Of a DNA stretch of 64,000 nucleotides, positions 42,020-51,257 are shown piece by piece. Under the pieces are notes generated by a model. The model saw only the letters and a list, made by a program, of their open reading frames with translations. It was not told the origin of the DNA and made no database searches. How positions within the stretch are numbered: position 1 is the stretch's first letter; every line of letters begins with the position of its first letter. The stretch is from JAGVSR01 sp963825555. Its GTDB lineage: Bacteria; Pseudomonadota; Alphaproteobacteria; Rhizobiales; Hyphomicrobiaceae. The stretch covers positions 120,175 through 184,174 of the forward strand of contig CAWGTZ010000026.1 in NCBI GenBank assembly GCA_963825555.1. The letters run 5' to 3'. The position numbers were made by a program, and so were the translations under genes.

Positions 42020-43255
42020 GTGGCACGACGCATTCTGTTGATCATCGGCGGCGGCATCGCCGCCTACAAGAGCCTCGATCTGATCCGCCGGCTGCGCGAG
42101 CGGGGCTATGGCGTGCGTGTCGTGCTGACCCGAGCGGCGCAGGAATTCGTGACGCCGCTGGCAGCGGGGGCACTTTCAAACGATCGTGTGTTCACCGACC
42201 TCTTCGATCTCGATGACGAACGGGAGATTGGCCACATCCGACTGTCACGTGACGCCGATCTTGTGGTCGTTGCGCCGGCCACCGCCGACCTTTTGGCGAA
42301 GATGGCGACCGGGCAGGCCAGCGATCTGGCCTGCGCCGTGCTGCTTGCCACCGATAAGCCCGTTCTTGTCGCCCCTGCCATGAACCCGCGCATGTGGGCG
42401 CATCCGGCCACGTGCCGCAATATGCGGCAGCTCGAAACTGATGGCGTAAAATTCATCGGCCCCAACAAAGGCGAGATGGCCGAACGAGGTGAGGCCGGCA
42501 CGGGACGCATGTCGGAGCCCACAGAAATCGCGGATGCCGTCGACCGGCTCCTGGGCGGCGATGCCTCTGCGATGAAAAAGGCGGGGCTGCTTTCCGGACG
42601 GCGTGTGGTGGTGACGAGCGGGCCGACCCACGAACCGATCGACCCTGTCCGCTACATCGCCAACCGGTCCTCCGGCAAACAGGGGCATGCCATCGCGGCC
42701 GCAGCAGCAGTGCTTGGCGCGCAGGTCACGCTCGTGTCCGGCCCCGTAAGTCTGCCGCCGCCCGAAGGCGTAGAGACGATCACCGTTGAGACCGCAGAAG
42801 ACATGCTGGCCGCCGTGCGCCGCGCACTTCCCGCCGATATCGCGATTTTTGCAGCCGCCGTAGCCGACTGGCGCGTGGCCGCTGCCGCTGATCAGAAACT
42901 GAAGAAAACAAAAAGCAACTCGGCGCAGACCCTGGCTCTGGTGGAGAATCCCGACATCTTGAAAACGATTGCAGCGGCCGGGCCGAAGCGTCCCGCTCTC
43001 GTCATCGGATTTGCTGCCGAGACGGAAAACGTGGTCGCTCACGCGCAGAAGAAGCGCAAGGACAAGGGCGCGGACTGGATCGTCGCCAACGACGTTTCCC
43101 CAGAGACGGGAACGTTCGGTGGCGATCGCAACACCGTGCATCTCGTCACCGCGCGCGATATTGAGGGTTGGCCGCCGCAGACCAAGGAGGAGGTCGCGCG
43201 TAGGCTCGTGACGCGCGCTGCCGAGTACCTCCAAGAGAACCAGATCGACGTGTGA
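42020..43255 (+). CDS. coaBC: bifunctional phosphopantothenoylcysteine synthetase/decarboxylase
   Basis: A 411-aa bifunctional enzyme of coenzyme A synthesis. The N-terminal flavin decarboxylase (CoaC) begins ILLIIGGGIAAYKSLDLIRRL and contains the APAMNPRMW block with the substrate-recognition region; the C-terminal ligase (CoaB) has TSGPTHEPIDPVRYIANRSSGKQG near residue 200. The length is normal. Its stop overlaps the dut start by 4 nt, a common alphaproteobacterial pair. Confidence 0.95.
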   Translation: MARRILLIIGGGIAAYKSLDLIRRLRERGYGVRVVLTRAAQEFVTPLAAGALSNDRVFTDLFDLDDEREIGHIRLSRDADLVVVAPATADLLAKMATGQASDLACAVLLATDKPVLVAPAMNPRMWAHPATCRNMRQLETDGVKFIGPNKGEMAERGEAGTGRMSEPTEIADAVDRLLGGDASAMKKAGLLSGRRVVVTSGPTHEPIDPVRYIANRSSGKQGHAIAAAAAVLGAQVTLVSGPVSLPPPEGVETITVETAEDMLAAVRRALPADIAIFAAAVADWRVAAAADQKLKKTKSNSAQTLALVENPDILKTIAAAGPKRPALVIGFAAETENVVAHAQKKRKDKGADWIVANDVSPETGTFGGDRNTVHLVTARDIEGWPPQTKEEVARRLVTRAAEYLQENQIDV

Positions 43256-43815
43256 CGATGGCCAGACCGAAAACGAAGTCGACGTCTCGCAAGGTGCGTG
43301 TGAAGGTTCTTGAGCACGCCTCTGGCCTCCCGTTGCCGGAAATCCAGTCAGAGGGCGCGGCAGGCCTCGACCTTTTGGCGGCCGTTCCCGATGATGAGCC
43401 GATCATTTTGAAACCTGGTGCACGCGAACTCGTGCCGACCGGCCTCCTCCTTGAATTGCCCTTGGGAACGGAGGCGCAGGTGCGGCCACGCTCGGGTCTC
43501 GCCGTCAAGTACGGCATCACGGTGCTGAACAGTCCTGGCACGATCGACAGCGATTACCGGGGCGAGGTGAAGGTGCTCCTTATCAACCTTGGGGACGAGT
43601 TTTTCACCATTCGGCGCGGCGAGCGCGTCGCGCAGATGGTCGTCGCGGCCCACGTAAAGGTAAGGCTCGTACCGGCTAAGTCCCTCACCGATACGGAGCG
43701 CGGCACCGGCGGGTTTGGATCCACGGGCAAGACCAGCCGGGCGGCGCGAAAAAAGACGCCTATCCCTGGGAAGGCCACGCCAGCATCACGCAAGGGCGCA
43801 AAGCACCCGAAATGA
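43252..43815 (+). CDS. dut: deoxyuridine 5'-triphosphate nucleotidohydrolase (dUTPase)
   Basis: A 187-aa trimeric dUTPase that keeps uracil out of DNA. The conserved motifs are present: AAGLDLLA, RPRSGLAVKYGI, NSPGTIDSDYRGEVKV, RRGERVAQMVV and GTGGFGSTGK. After the last motif there is an unusual Lys/Arg-rich tail of about 27 residues. The ATG at 43252 overlaps coaBC (ATGA); the ATG at 43258 is an alternative. Confidence 0.95.
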   Translation: MTMARPKTKSTSRKVRVKVLEHASGLPLPEIQSEGAAGLDLLAAVPDDEPIILKPGARELVPTGLLLELPLGTEAQVRPRSGLAVKYGITVLNSPGTIDSDYRGEVKVLLINLGDEFFTIRRGERVAQMVVAAHVKVRLVPAKSLTDTERGTGGFGSTGKTSRAARKKTPIPGKATPASRKGAKHPK

Positions 43816-43959
43816 CGTGAACAGTTTCCAATCTTTTGCCCTTGCGGGAACAAAAATTCTCAAGCTACCAAGTTGCGGCGGGTCTGCCGGAAGGTTATTC
43901 CGTTCGGCGTCCATTTTCTCCCCCTCAGCTGTTCGGCAACAGAAGGCAGCGCACATCCC

Positions 43960-44964
43960 ATGACCCAGGTTCCGGAAATCAAGACGCTTGAAGCCACCAA
44001 GACGTGGGGGCGCGGCCGGATATACGATGACATTACAGAGACGATTGGCCATACGCCGCTCGTTCGGCTCGGCAAGATTGCCAAGCAGGCGGGCGCCCGC
44101 GCAGACATTCTGATGAAGCTGGAGTTCTTCAATCCGCTTTCCAGCGTCAAGGATCGCATCGGCGTTTCCATGATCGACGTGCTGGAAGCGGAAGGAAAGA
44201 TCACGCCCGGCAAGAGTGTGCTGGTGGAGCCGACCTCGGGCAACACGGGCATCGGTCTCGCCTTCGTCGCTGCCGCGCGCGGCTACAAGCTGATCCTCGT
44301 CATGCCGGAATCAATGTCGATAGAGCGCCGCAAGATCCTGGCGCACCTGGGCGCCGAACTTGAGCTTACACCGGCGGCCGCCGGCATGCCGGGGGCGATT
44401 TCACGAGCGGCCGAGATCGTAGCAACGACGCCGGGCGCCGTCCAACCGAGTCAGTTCGAAAATCCTGCCAACCCGGCCGTGCACGAGCGCACGACGGCGG
44501 AAGAGATCTGGAATGATACCGGTGGCAATGTCGACGTGCTGGTCATCGGCGTTGGCACGGGTGGCACGCTGACGGGGTGCGGTCGCGTGCTGAAAGCGCG
44601 CAAGCCAAGCCTGAAGGTTATCGCCGTGGAGCCCGCAGGCAGCCCGGTTCTCTCCGGGGGCAACCGCGGCCCCCACAAGATCCAGGGCATCGGTGCCGGC
44701 TTCGTACCGGGCGTGCTCGACACGTCGTTGATCGACGAGATTATCACCGTTTCAAACGATCAGGCCTTCGAGGTTTCGCGATTGCTCTCCAAGACGGAAG
44801 GCATTCCCGGCGGGATCTCGACGGGGGCAAATCTTGCGGCCGCCATCTCGGTGGCCACCCGCGAGAACATGAATGGCAAGACGGTCGTGACGTTCGCACC
44901 CTCCTGCGCGGAGCGCTATTACACGAGCGAACTCTTCCTCGAACCGGGCGCCGCCAAGGCGTGA
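43960..44964 (+). CDS. cysK: cysteine synthase A (O-acetylserine sulfhydrylase)
   Basis: A 334-aa PLP enzyme making cysteine from O-acetylserine and sulfide. The PLP lysine lies in NPLSSVKDRIG near residue 57, the substrate loop is EPTSGNTGIGLAF near 87, and GVGTGGTLTGCGRVLK binds the cofactor phosphate. The C-terminus is normal. The ATG at 43960 fits the family; the frame extends to 43873 without support. AGAAGG lies 13 nt ahead, slightly far for a ribosome site. It is followed by its own terminator. Confidence 0.94.
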   Translation: MTQVPEIKTLEATKTWGRGRIYDDITETIGHTPLVRLGKIAKQAGARADILMKLEFFNPLSSVKDRIGVSMIDVLEAEGKITPGKSVLVEPTSGNTGIGLAFVAAARGYKLILVMPESMSIERRKILAHLGAELELTPAAAGMPGAISRAAEIVATTPGAVQPSQFENPANPAVHERTTAEEIWNDTGGNVDVLVIGVGTGGTLTGCGRVLKARKPSLKVIAVEPAGSPVLSGGNRGPHKIQGIGAGFVPGVLDTSLIDEIITVSNDQAFEVSRLLSKTEGIPGGISTGANLAAAISVATRENMNGKTVVTFAPSCAERYYTSELFLEPGAAKA

Positions 44965-44990
44965 AACTCCAAGAAGCGCGGGTTTGAAAG

Positions 44991-45020
44991 CAGGTCTCCG
45001 CGTTGAGCGGGGACCTGTTT
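44991..45020 (+). terminator. terminator after cysK
   Basis: CAGGTCTCCGC pairs with GCGGGGACCTG (one T-G pair, 5-nt loop) and is followed by TTTCGC. It lies 27 nt after the cysK stop. Confidence 0.75.
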
Positions 45021-45433
45021 CGCTATTTGAGTGGCATACGGCGTTTTCTGTATCGCGCGGTGCCTGGTGCGTTTCCATCCGGCATTAGCATGTCTTGATT
45101 TGCGCTGCCGAAGCGCAGACGCAGCAAATTCCTTTTGTGACTGATCGCCTCCGTTTTCTAAAGCTTCCGTTTCTTGCCTTTTCGATCGGCGGTCCAAATA
45201 GCCATGACGGCTGCCATCTCAGTCTACTTTTCAAGGCGCTTGCGCAGGCCGAGATTGCTCACGTAGTCTTGCTCCCTTAGCCGAGGGGAACTCTCATGGA
45301 TTGTCTGGTTCGGGCTCAAGGCCGCACGGCGCGACAGTGGACCAGGTATGCATTGGCTATTTCATCGGTCCCCTTCTCGCTGGGTGCCCTCCTCCGCTTC
45401 GCGCACTCAAAATGTGTGGGAGGGTGTAATCCG
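45021..45433. other. leader region of the TRAP operon
   Basis: About 410 bp between the cysK terminator and the dctQ start. Frames here lack protein-like pattern. It should contain the promoter and operator of the TRAP operon; no operator palindrome stood out. Confidence 0.45.
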
Positions 45434-45940
45434 GTGCCTAATTTCATCAAGGCTTATGTGCGCGTCGTTGAGAAGTTGGGCTGGTTCATAGGCCTTTTTG
45501 CCATGTACCTCGTGTTCGCGATGCTCGCGATCCTTCTCTATTCCTCGTTCACCAAGGCCTTCACGATCCCCGCAGCCTGGACACTGGAGATGGCCCAGTT
45601 CGTCATGACCGCCTACTTCATGCTGGGAGGCGCCTATTCAATGCAGCAGAATGCGCACGTGCGCATGGATGTCGCCTACACGCACTGGAGTCCACGGACA
45701 CGCGCGATCGTCGATAGCTTTACCATCCTGTTCCTGATTACCTATCTGGTGCTTCTGCTCGCTGGCGGTATCTCTAGCACGATCTACGCATTCGAATATT
45801 CCGAACAGAGCTACTCGTCCTGGGCGCCCTATATGGCTCCGATCAAAGTTGTGATGGTTTTCGGTATCGCGCTCATGCTTTTGCAGGCAATCGCGACCTT
45901 CTTCCGTGATGTTGCGGCAGCGCTTGGAAAGCCCATCTGA
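45434..45940 (+). CDS. dctQ: TRAP transporter small permease (DctQ)
   Basis: A 168-aa protein with four spans; FAMYLVFAMLAILLYSSFTKAF, then the DctQ block TLEMAQFVMTAYFMLGGAYSMQQNAHVRMDV. It forms the membrane domain with DctM. The start is taken as the GTG at 45434, behind GGGAGGGTG, because the upstream 46 residues (from 45296) look unlike DctQ; that longer start remains possible. Its stop overlaps the dctM start by 1 nt (TGATG). Confidence 0.88.
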   Translation: MPNFIKAYVRVVEKLGWFIGLFAMYLVFAMLAILLYSSFTKAFTIPAAWTLEMAQFVMTAYFMLGGAYSMQQNAHVRMDVAYTHWSPRTRAIVDSFTILFLITYLVLLLAGGISSTIYAFEYSEQSYSSWAPYMAPIKVVMVFGIALMLLQAIATFFRDVAAALGKPI

Positions 45941-47262
45941 TGGACTATGAAATCATCGCTCTTCTGATGTTTTCGTCCATGATGCTGCTCCTCATCACGG
46001 GGCAGCGTGTCTTCGGGGTGATCGGCGTCGTGGCGGCCGTTTCCGCCTATCTGTTGTGGGGCGAGGGCGGAACGGAGATGCCCTTCAGCGCTGCCATGAA
46101 ACTCATGAAATGGTATCCGCTGCTCACGCTGCCGATGTTCGTTTTCATGGGCTACATGCTTTCTGAATCGGGAATCGCAGAAGATCTCTACAAGATGTTT
46201 CACGTCTGGATGGGCGGGCTGCATGGTGGTCTCGCCATCGGGACGATTCTGCTCATGGTTATCATCTCGGCGATGAACGGCTTGAGCGTGGCTGGCTTGG
46301 CTATCGGCACCACCATCGCCCTGCCGGAACTGCTTCGGCGAGGCTATGATAAGAAGATGGTAACGGGCGTCATACAGGCCGGCAGTACGCTCGGCATTCT
46401 CGTGCCGCCCAGCGTCGTGCTTGTGCTTTATGGGATGATCGCGCGCCAGCCTGTGGGCCATTTGTGGCTGGCCGGCGTGTTCCCCGGGCTTCTCATGGCC
46501 ACACTCTTCATTGTCTACGTTGCCGTGCGATGCAAATTGCGGCCGGAACTGGGACCCGTTCTGCCTCCCGAAGATCGCAATATTCCACTGTCCGAAAAGC
46601 TCGCACTCCTGAGGGCCGGTCTTATTCCCCTCGCCATCTTCTTCTCCATGACCGGACTTTTCATGATGGGCTACACGAGCCTCGTGGAGAGTTCAGCAAT
46701 CGGCGCTCTGGCGGCAATGCTTGCCGCCTGGGGCCGGGGCCGCCTCACATTCAACGTGATGCACGAAACGTTGAGGAACACGCTCAATGTGAGCTGCATG
46801 TTCATGTGGATCATACTGGCAGCTCTCTGTTTCGGCGCCGTCTTTGACGGCCTTGGTGCCGTCAAAGCAATTCAGTGGCTGTTTTTGGAGCAATGGAATC
46901 TGACGCCGTGGCAGGTCTTGATCCTGATGCAGCTGACCTTCCTGCTGATGGGCATGTTCCTTGATGACACGGCCATGCTGGTGATCGTAGCGCCGCTCTA
47001 TGTACCTCTTGCCGCGAGTCTTGACTTCAATCTCATCTGGTACGGCGTGCTCTACACGATCACATGCCAGATCGCGTACATGACGCCTCCCTTCGGCTAC
47101 AACCTCTTCCTTATGCGCGCCATGGCGCCGCCGGACGTAACGTTGGGAGATATATACCGGTCGATCTGGCCGTTCGTGGGCATCCTGCTGTTCACCATGG
47201 TCATTCTCATGGTGTTTCCGCAGATCGCGCTCTGGCTGCCAAACACCTATTACGGCAATTGA
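45940..47262 (+). CDS. dctM: TRAP transporter large permease (DctM)
   Basis: A 440-aa DctM protein with about 12 spans. Family blocks are WYPLLTLPMFVFMGYMLSESG, ISAMNGLSVAGLAIGTTIALPELLRRGY, and AGSTLGILVPPSVVLVLYG. It couples substrate uptake to a sodium gradient together with DctQ. Operon order is dctQ-dctM-dctP. The specific substrate depends on the binding protein and is not known. Confidence 0.94.
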   Translation: MDYEIIALLMFSSMMLLLITGQRVFGVIGVVAAVSAYLLWGEGGTEMPFSAAMKLMKWYPLLTLPMFVFMGYMLSESGIAEDLYKMFHVWMGGLHGGLAIGTILLMVIISAMNGLSVAGLAIGTTIALPELLRRGYDKKMVTGVIQAGSTLGILVPPSVVLVLYGMIARQPVGHLWLAGVFPGLLMATLFIVYVAVRCKLRPELGPVLPPEDRNIPLSEKLALLRAGLIPLAIFFSMTGLFMMGYTSLVESSAIGALAAMLAAWGRGRLTFNVMHETLRNTLNVSCMFMWIILAALCFGAVFDGLGAVKAIQWLFLEQWNLTPWQVLILMQLTFLLMGMFLDDTAMLVIVAPLYVPLAASLDFNLIWYGVLYTITCQIAYMTPPFGYNLFLMRAMAPPDVTLGDIYRSIWPFVGILLFTMVILMVFPQIALWLPNTYYGN

Positions 47263-47338
47263 ATAAGTGCATCGAACGACAGGCGGGGAAAACTGAAGCC
47301 AACGTTTCAAACTGAAGTCGGATAAGGAGAGCGATGCC

Positions 47339-48397
47339 ATGACCACACGCAGACGTGACTTCCTGAAGACCGCCGGCGCGGCGACCGCGGCGGCTGCCGC
47401 GGCAACGACCCTTGCAGCGCCCGCAGTACGTGCGCAGAAAGCCATCAAGTGGCGTCTGCAGACCTATGCAGGGCCTGCACTTGCCGAGCATGTCATCAAG
47501 CCGTCCATCGATGCCTTCAACAAGGTTGCCAATGGCGAGATGGTGATCGAGCTCTATACGGCTGACCAGCTGGTGCCGACGGGTGAATTGTTCCGAGCCA
47601 TGCAGGCGGGGACGATCGATGCCGTGCAGAGCGACGATGACTCGATTGCCGCGCCCGTAGACGTTGCCGTGTTCGGCGCTTACTTCCCCTTCGCCTCACG
47701 CTACAGCCTCGATGTCCCCGTGCTGTGGAACCACTACGGCTTGAAGGAGATCTGGGAGGAAGCCTATTCGGAGGTCAAGGGTGTCACTTGGCTCGGAACA
47801 GGCGCATGGGATCCGTGCAACTTCGCTACGAAGAAGCCTATCAAGAGCCTGGAAGACATGAAGGGACTGCGCGTCTTCACCTTTCCGACGGGCGGCAAGT
47901 TCCTACAGCGGTTCGGCGTGGTTCCGGTGACTGTGCCGTGGGAAGACGTGCAGGTTGCTTTGCAGACAGGCGAGATTGACGGCATCGCCTGGTCCGGAAT
48001 CACGGAGTGCTACACGGTCGGCTGGGCCGACGTGACCAAGTACTATCTCACAAACAACATCTCCGGCGCCTGGGCGGGTTCGTATTTTGCCAACACCGAA
48101 AAGTGGAACGCCGTTCCTGAGCATCTGAAGACGCTCTTCAAGCTCAGCATGGACAGTTCGCACTACTATCGCCAGCATTGGTACTGGTGGGGCGAGGCGC
48201 ACTACCGCACGACAGGCGGCAAGCTGGAGCTGACATCCATTCCCGAAGCCGAGTGGGGCAAGATCGAAGAAGAGGCGCTGAAGTTCTGGGACGAGATCGC
48301 CGCCCAGAGTCCGCGCAATGCCAAGGTCGTCGAGATCCTCAAGAAGTACCGGGATACGATGCGCAAGGCGGGCCCGCCATATCGTTACGGATCGTAA
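47339..48397 (+). CDS. dctP: TRAP transporter solute-binding protein (DctP)
   Basis: A 352-aa periplasmic binding protein with a twin-arginine-type signal (TTRRRDFLKTAGAAT, then an Ala-rich stretch ending APAVRA). WRLQTYAGPALAEHVIKPSI and GTGAWDPCNFATKKPIKSLEDMKGLRVF are DctP/TakP-type blocks, and GEIDGIAWSGITECYTVGW the substrate pocket region. It is distinct in sequence from the orphan binding protein at 28341. It follows dctM after 76 nt and ends before a strong terminator. Confidence 0.93.
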   Translation: MTTRRRDFLKTAGAATAAAAAATTLAAPAVRAQKAIKWRLQTYAGPALAEHVIKPSIDAFNKVANGEMVIELYTADQLVPTGELFRAMQAGTIDAVQSDDDSIAAPVDVAVFGAYFPFASRYSLDVPVLWNHYGLKEIWEEAYSEVKGVTWLGTGAWDPCNFATKKPIKSLEDMKGLRVFTFPTGGKFLQRFGVVPVTVPWEDVQVALQTGEIDGIAWSGITECYTVGWADVTKYYLTNNISGAWAGSYFANTEKWNAVPEHLKTLFKLSMDSSHYYRQHWYWWGEAHYRTTGGKLELTSIPEAEWGKIEEEALKFWDEIAAQSPRNAKVVEILKKYRDTMRKAGPPYRYGS

Positions 48398-48425
48398 ACC
48401 GACAAGCTTGCGAGAAACGATATCG

Positions 48426-48457
48426 AGCGCCGGCCATTCATCTGGCCGGCGCTTTGC
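48426..48457 (+). terminator. terminator after the TRAP operon
   Basis: AGCGCCGGCCA (48426-48436) pairs perfectly with TGGCCGGCGCT (48443-48453) around a 6-nt loop, followed by TTTG. It separates dctP from moeB. Confidence 0.8.
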
Positions 48458-48522
48458 TGTGTTGCTCCCCGGAGCCGCGTCGGGCAAGGTGCGGGCCGGA
48501 AGCAGACCACGACGAGACAGCC

Positions 48523-49362
48523 ATGCTGACGCCTGAGGAAATTCAACGTTACAAGCGCCATCTGGTTCTGAAGGAGATCGGCGGCCAGGGACAGCAGCGG
48601 CTCAAGGCAGCGCGCGTTCTGGTCGTCGGAGCCGGTGGGCTCGGTTCGCCGTTGCTTCTCTATATGGCCGCAGCAGGCGTGGGGACCATTGGCATCATCG
48701 ACGATGACCGCGTCTCGCTCGATAACCTCCAGCGCCAGATCGTACACGATACGGCACACGTCGGCGTGCTCAAGGTTGAAAGTGCGAAAGAGACGATCCA
48801 GCGCCTGAACCCCAACATCACAGTCGTGACATACGCGGAACGGCTGACGGCGGAAAACGCGCTCGATGTCATCAGCGATTACGACATTGTCGCCGACGGT
48901 TCGGACAATTTCGCAACGCGCTATCTCGTCTCCGATGCCTGCTATTTTGCGCGCCGTCCGCTGGTCTTTGCGGCCGTCGGGCCGTTCGATGGATACGTGA
49001 CTGTCTTAAAGCCGCATGAGAAGCGTCCCGACGGGACGCCCTATCCAAGCTATCGCTGTCTTTTTCCTGAGCCGCCGCCGCCGGGCACGGTAGCAAACTG
49101 CGCGGAGGTTGGTGTGTTGGGCGCAATCGTCGGCGTGGTGGGTACGTTGCAGACCGTAGAGGTTCTCAAAGAGATCACAGGAACTGGTGAGACGCTCGCC
49201 GGACACCTCCTCATTTACGATGCCAAGGATGCCCGGTTCGAGCGCGTCAGCATTGCTTGGGATCCGGAGAACGCCCTGTCGGGTCAAAGTCCCACGATCC
49301 GCGATCTCTCGATGCACCAGGAATCCGTCGAGACGGCCTGCACAACCCGTCCTGGAACTTGA
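48523..49362 (+). CDS. moeB: MoeB/ThiF-family adenylyltransferase
   Basis: A 279-aa E1-like enzyme that adenylates the C-terminus of a ubiquitin-like sulfur carrier (MoaD, ThiS or similar). The opening MLTPEEIQRYKRHLVLKEIGGQGQQRLKAARV is typical, the nucleotide loop is VVGAGGLGSPLLLYMA near residue 33, and DDDRVSLDNLQRQIVH follows. YRCLFPEPPPPGTVANCAEVGVLG carries the catalytic Cys. No rhodanese domain follows. The frame is open upstream to 48178 inside dctP, but the ATG at 48523 is the family start. Confidence 0.9.
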   Translation: MLTPEEIQRYKRHLVLKEIGGQGQQRLKAARVLVVGAGGLGSPLLLYMAAAGVGTIGIIDDDRVSLDNLQRQIVHDTAHVGVLKVESAKETIQRLNPNITVVTYAERLTAENALDVISDYDIVADGSDNFATRYLVSDACYFARRPLVFAAVGPFDGYVTVLKPHEKRPDGTPYPSYRCLFPEPPPPGTVANCAEVGVLGAIVGVVGTLQTVEVLKEITGTGETLAGHLLIYDAKDARFERVSIAWDPENALSGQSPTIRDLSMHQESVETACTTRPGT

Positions 49363-49389
49363 CGTGAAAGAGGCAGTTGCGAAGCGCGG

Positions 49390-50112
49390 TCAGTCGCGCT
49401 CCTGCTCCATGAGCGCCGTAAGCCGGTTCATGTTGAGGATCGAAATGGTCCGGTTACCTTCGAGGCTGATGACCTTGTCGACCTTCAGGCGTGAGATCTG
49501 GCGGCTGACTGTCTCGATCGTGAGGCCGAGGAAGTCGGCAATCTCGGCGCGGGACAGGGGCAGGTTGAAAGTCGGGTGTTCCGCATCGTGCGCGGGTTTG
49601 CAGCCGATGGTTTCCATGCGGCGTGCGACCATCAGCAGGAAGCTCGCGACTTTTTCGCCGGCGCTCTTACGCCCGAGCAGAAGCATCCACTCACGCGCGG
49701 AATCCAGTTCATCGAGCGTGTTCTGGAAAAGTCGGTGCTCGAACCCTTCGAACTCCTTTACGAGGCGCTCGAACTTGCCCTTGTCGTAGGTACACAAATG
49801 CACGTCGGTAACGGTCTCGGCGTGGTAGGGGCTCTGCGAACGGAAAGGACGGCCGAGAAAGTCGGATGCGAACTGCAGCCCTACGATCTGCTGGCGGCCG
49901 TCGGCAAGAGTCTTTGTCAGCTTGACGACGCCAGAGACAATATTGGCGAAGTAGGTCATCTCTGCATTGTCGTGCAGAATCACTTGTCCCGGCGGCAGGA
50001 GCTTATGATGCGCAATAGCATTCAGGCGCTCGATTTCCGGCCGGTTTAGCGCTCCACAGACGGCACGGTGACGTACAGAACAACTGTCGCAACGAAGGAT
50101 ATGCTCAACCAT
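49390..50112 (-). CDS. Fnr-type (FnrN/FixK group) transcriptional regulator
   Basis: A 240-aa Crp/Fnr regulator. The N-terminus has Cys residues in RCDSCSVRHRAVC and a fourth in VHLCTYDK, matching the four ligands of the oxygen-sensing iron-sulfur cluster of Fnr. The helix-turn-helix LSRAEIADFLGLTIETVSRQISRL keeps the Fnr-type E-x3-SR recognition residues for TTGAT-N4-ATCAA sites. It should switch genes at low oxygen. The ATG at 50112 follows GAGG; an ATG at 50130 without ribosome site would add 6 residues. It is convergent with moeB. Confidence 0.92.
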   Translation of the reverse strand: MVEHILRCDSCSVRHRAVCGALNRPEIERLNAIAHHKLLPPGQVILHDNAEMTYFANIVSGVVKLTKTLADGRQQIVGLQFASDFLGRPFRSQSPYHAETVTDVHLCTYDKGKFERLVKEFEGFEHRLFQNTLDELDSAREWMLLLGRKSAGEKVASFLLMVARRMETIGCKPAHDAEHPTFNLPLSRAEIADFLGLTIETVSRQISRLKVDKVISLEGNRTISILNMNRLTALMEQERD

Positions 50113-50439
50113 CGAGGCCTCGAAAATCATGCACTGATCAACGCCAGTCGTGCATCATGAAATGCGTCGCACGATCTCTTCAATCCCGCTATTTTCAAGC
50201 TGGATCTTTGGTCTCCACCGCCAAGCCTTGTCTGACCCGCAAAAGGCAGCGTCCGATGTCAAGGAGCGTGGACATCAATCTACCCGATCCCGCAGAGACC
50301 GAAAAGCGGTTTGCGTTTAATCAAGTTTTGTCGCGCGAATGATTTTTTTGACCTTGGTCAGATTTTCAGGTGTCGGCCAATTGATTTCAATAATAGCAGA
50401 CCGCGTTGGTGTTACGCCGTCGTGCAATGCGGCGATCCT
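50113..50439. other. promoter region of the Fnr-type gene
   Basis: About 330 bp with no gene. It contains the sequence TTGATTTCAATAAT at 50381-50394, a partial match (8 of 10) to an Fnr box, far from the start. The region otherwise shows nothing I can support. Confidence 0.45.
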
Positions 50440-51042
50440 TCAGGACCGGAGCAGCCGGTAGACCGCGGCAACGTAGTCGGCCAGCGAATAGATCGAGGCG
50501 CCGATCGCGACGAGAAGAAGGATCGTCGGCATCACACCGTCTATGGTCAACTTGGGACCAAACAGACCGAGTGCAATGGCGACGATTCCGATCTGGACGA
50601 CCGCGTGCACGGCGGCTTTGGTTTTTCCCGACGCTCGTACCTGCAGATCATGGCCGGCTTGGCGGGCGAAGGTTCGCAGGTAGGGAACCACGAGTTCGCG
50701 GCCGTAGAGGACGAACAGCATCCAGGCAGGCATCCAGCCCATTGCGAGGAAGGCGAGGAACACGCTGAGGTGATAGACGCTGTCGCAGACGGGATCTACA
50801 AAGCGTCCGATCTCGGTCTCCTGGTCGTACCGGCGTGCAATTTCTCCATCCGCGAGATCAGAAAGCTCGGCGAGGATCATCAGGCCAAGAGCGCTGTATA
50901 GAGCGGCATCCGTCCCGGCCGTAATGAGCGCCAAGACGACCGGTCCCGCCAAAGCTCTTGCGACGCTCAGGCTGTTCGGGACGTTGAACAGGGAAGATGA
51001 GGGGGCGAGGGGCTGTCGCCCATGTCCGTCTGTGGCCGGCAT
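50440..51042 (-). CDS. CDP-alcohol phosphatidyltransferase family protein (first of two)
   Basis: A 200-aa membrane enzyme that transfers a phosphatidyl group from CDP-diacylglycerol to an alcohol. The complete signature D-x2-DG-x2-AR-x8-G-x3-D-x3-D is present (DLADGEIARRYDQETEIGRF, then VDPVCD). Several spans follow. Its acceptor alcohol cannot be read; PgsA-type glycerol phosphate is the default. A paralogue lies 216 bp upstream in the same direction, sharing the Y-(H/R)-(L/I)-SVF and W-(L/M)-P motifs. Confidence 0.85.
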   Translation of the reverse strand: MPATDGHGRQPLAPSSSLFNVPNSLSVARALAGPVVLALITAGTDAALYSALGLMILAELSDLADGEIARRYDQETEIGRFVDPVCDSVYHLSVFLAFLAMGWMPAWMLFVLYGRELVVPYLRTFARQAGHDLQVRASGKTKAAVHAVVQIGIVAIALGLFGPKLTIDGVMPTILLLVAIGASIYSLADYVAAVYRLLRS

Positions 51043-51257
51043 GTCACCTGCATCGTGTTGCGGAGGGCGTCTGGAGAGCCGACGCCGGGCAGTCTTGTTT
51101 CATTCGTGTTGGTCGGATGTCCAACATAGGCTGCGTACCGAGAATATCGCAATCTCGGCGGTGCTCTCCTGCGTCCTTGTTTACCAACGCATGGGGCGGG
51201 TACGCAAACCTACCTATAATCGATGACCGGCCTGGATAGCGGCGAACTGGACGCGCC

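Noticed and set aside
45296..45433. Longer DctQ start at 45296
   Set aside because: The extra 46 residues lack DctQ pattern, while the GTG at 45434 has a good ribosome site.
50381..50394. TTGATTTCAATAAT as an Fnr box
   Set aside because: Only 8 of 10 fixed positions match and it lies about 270 bp before the Fnr gene; chance is likely.
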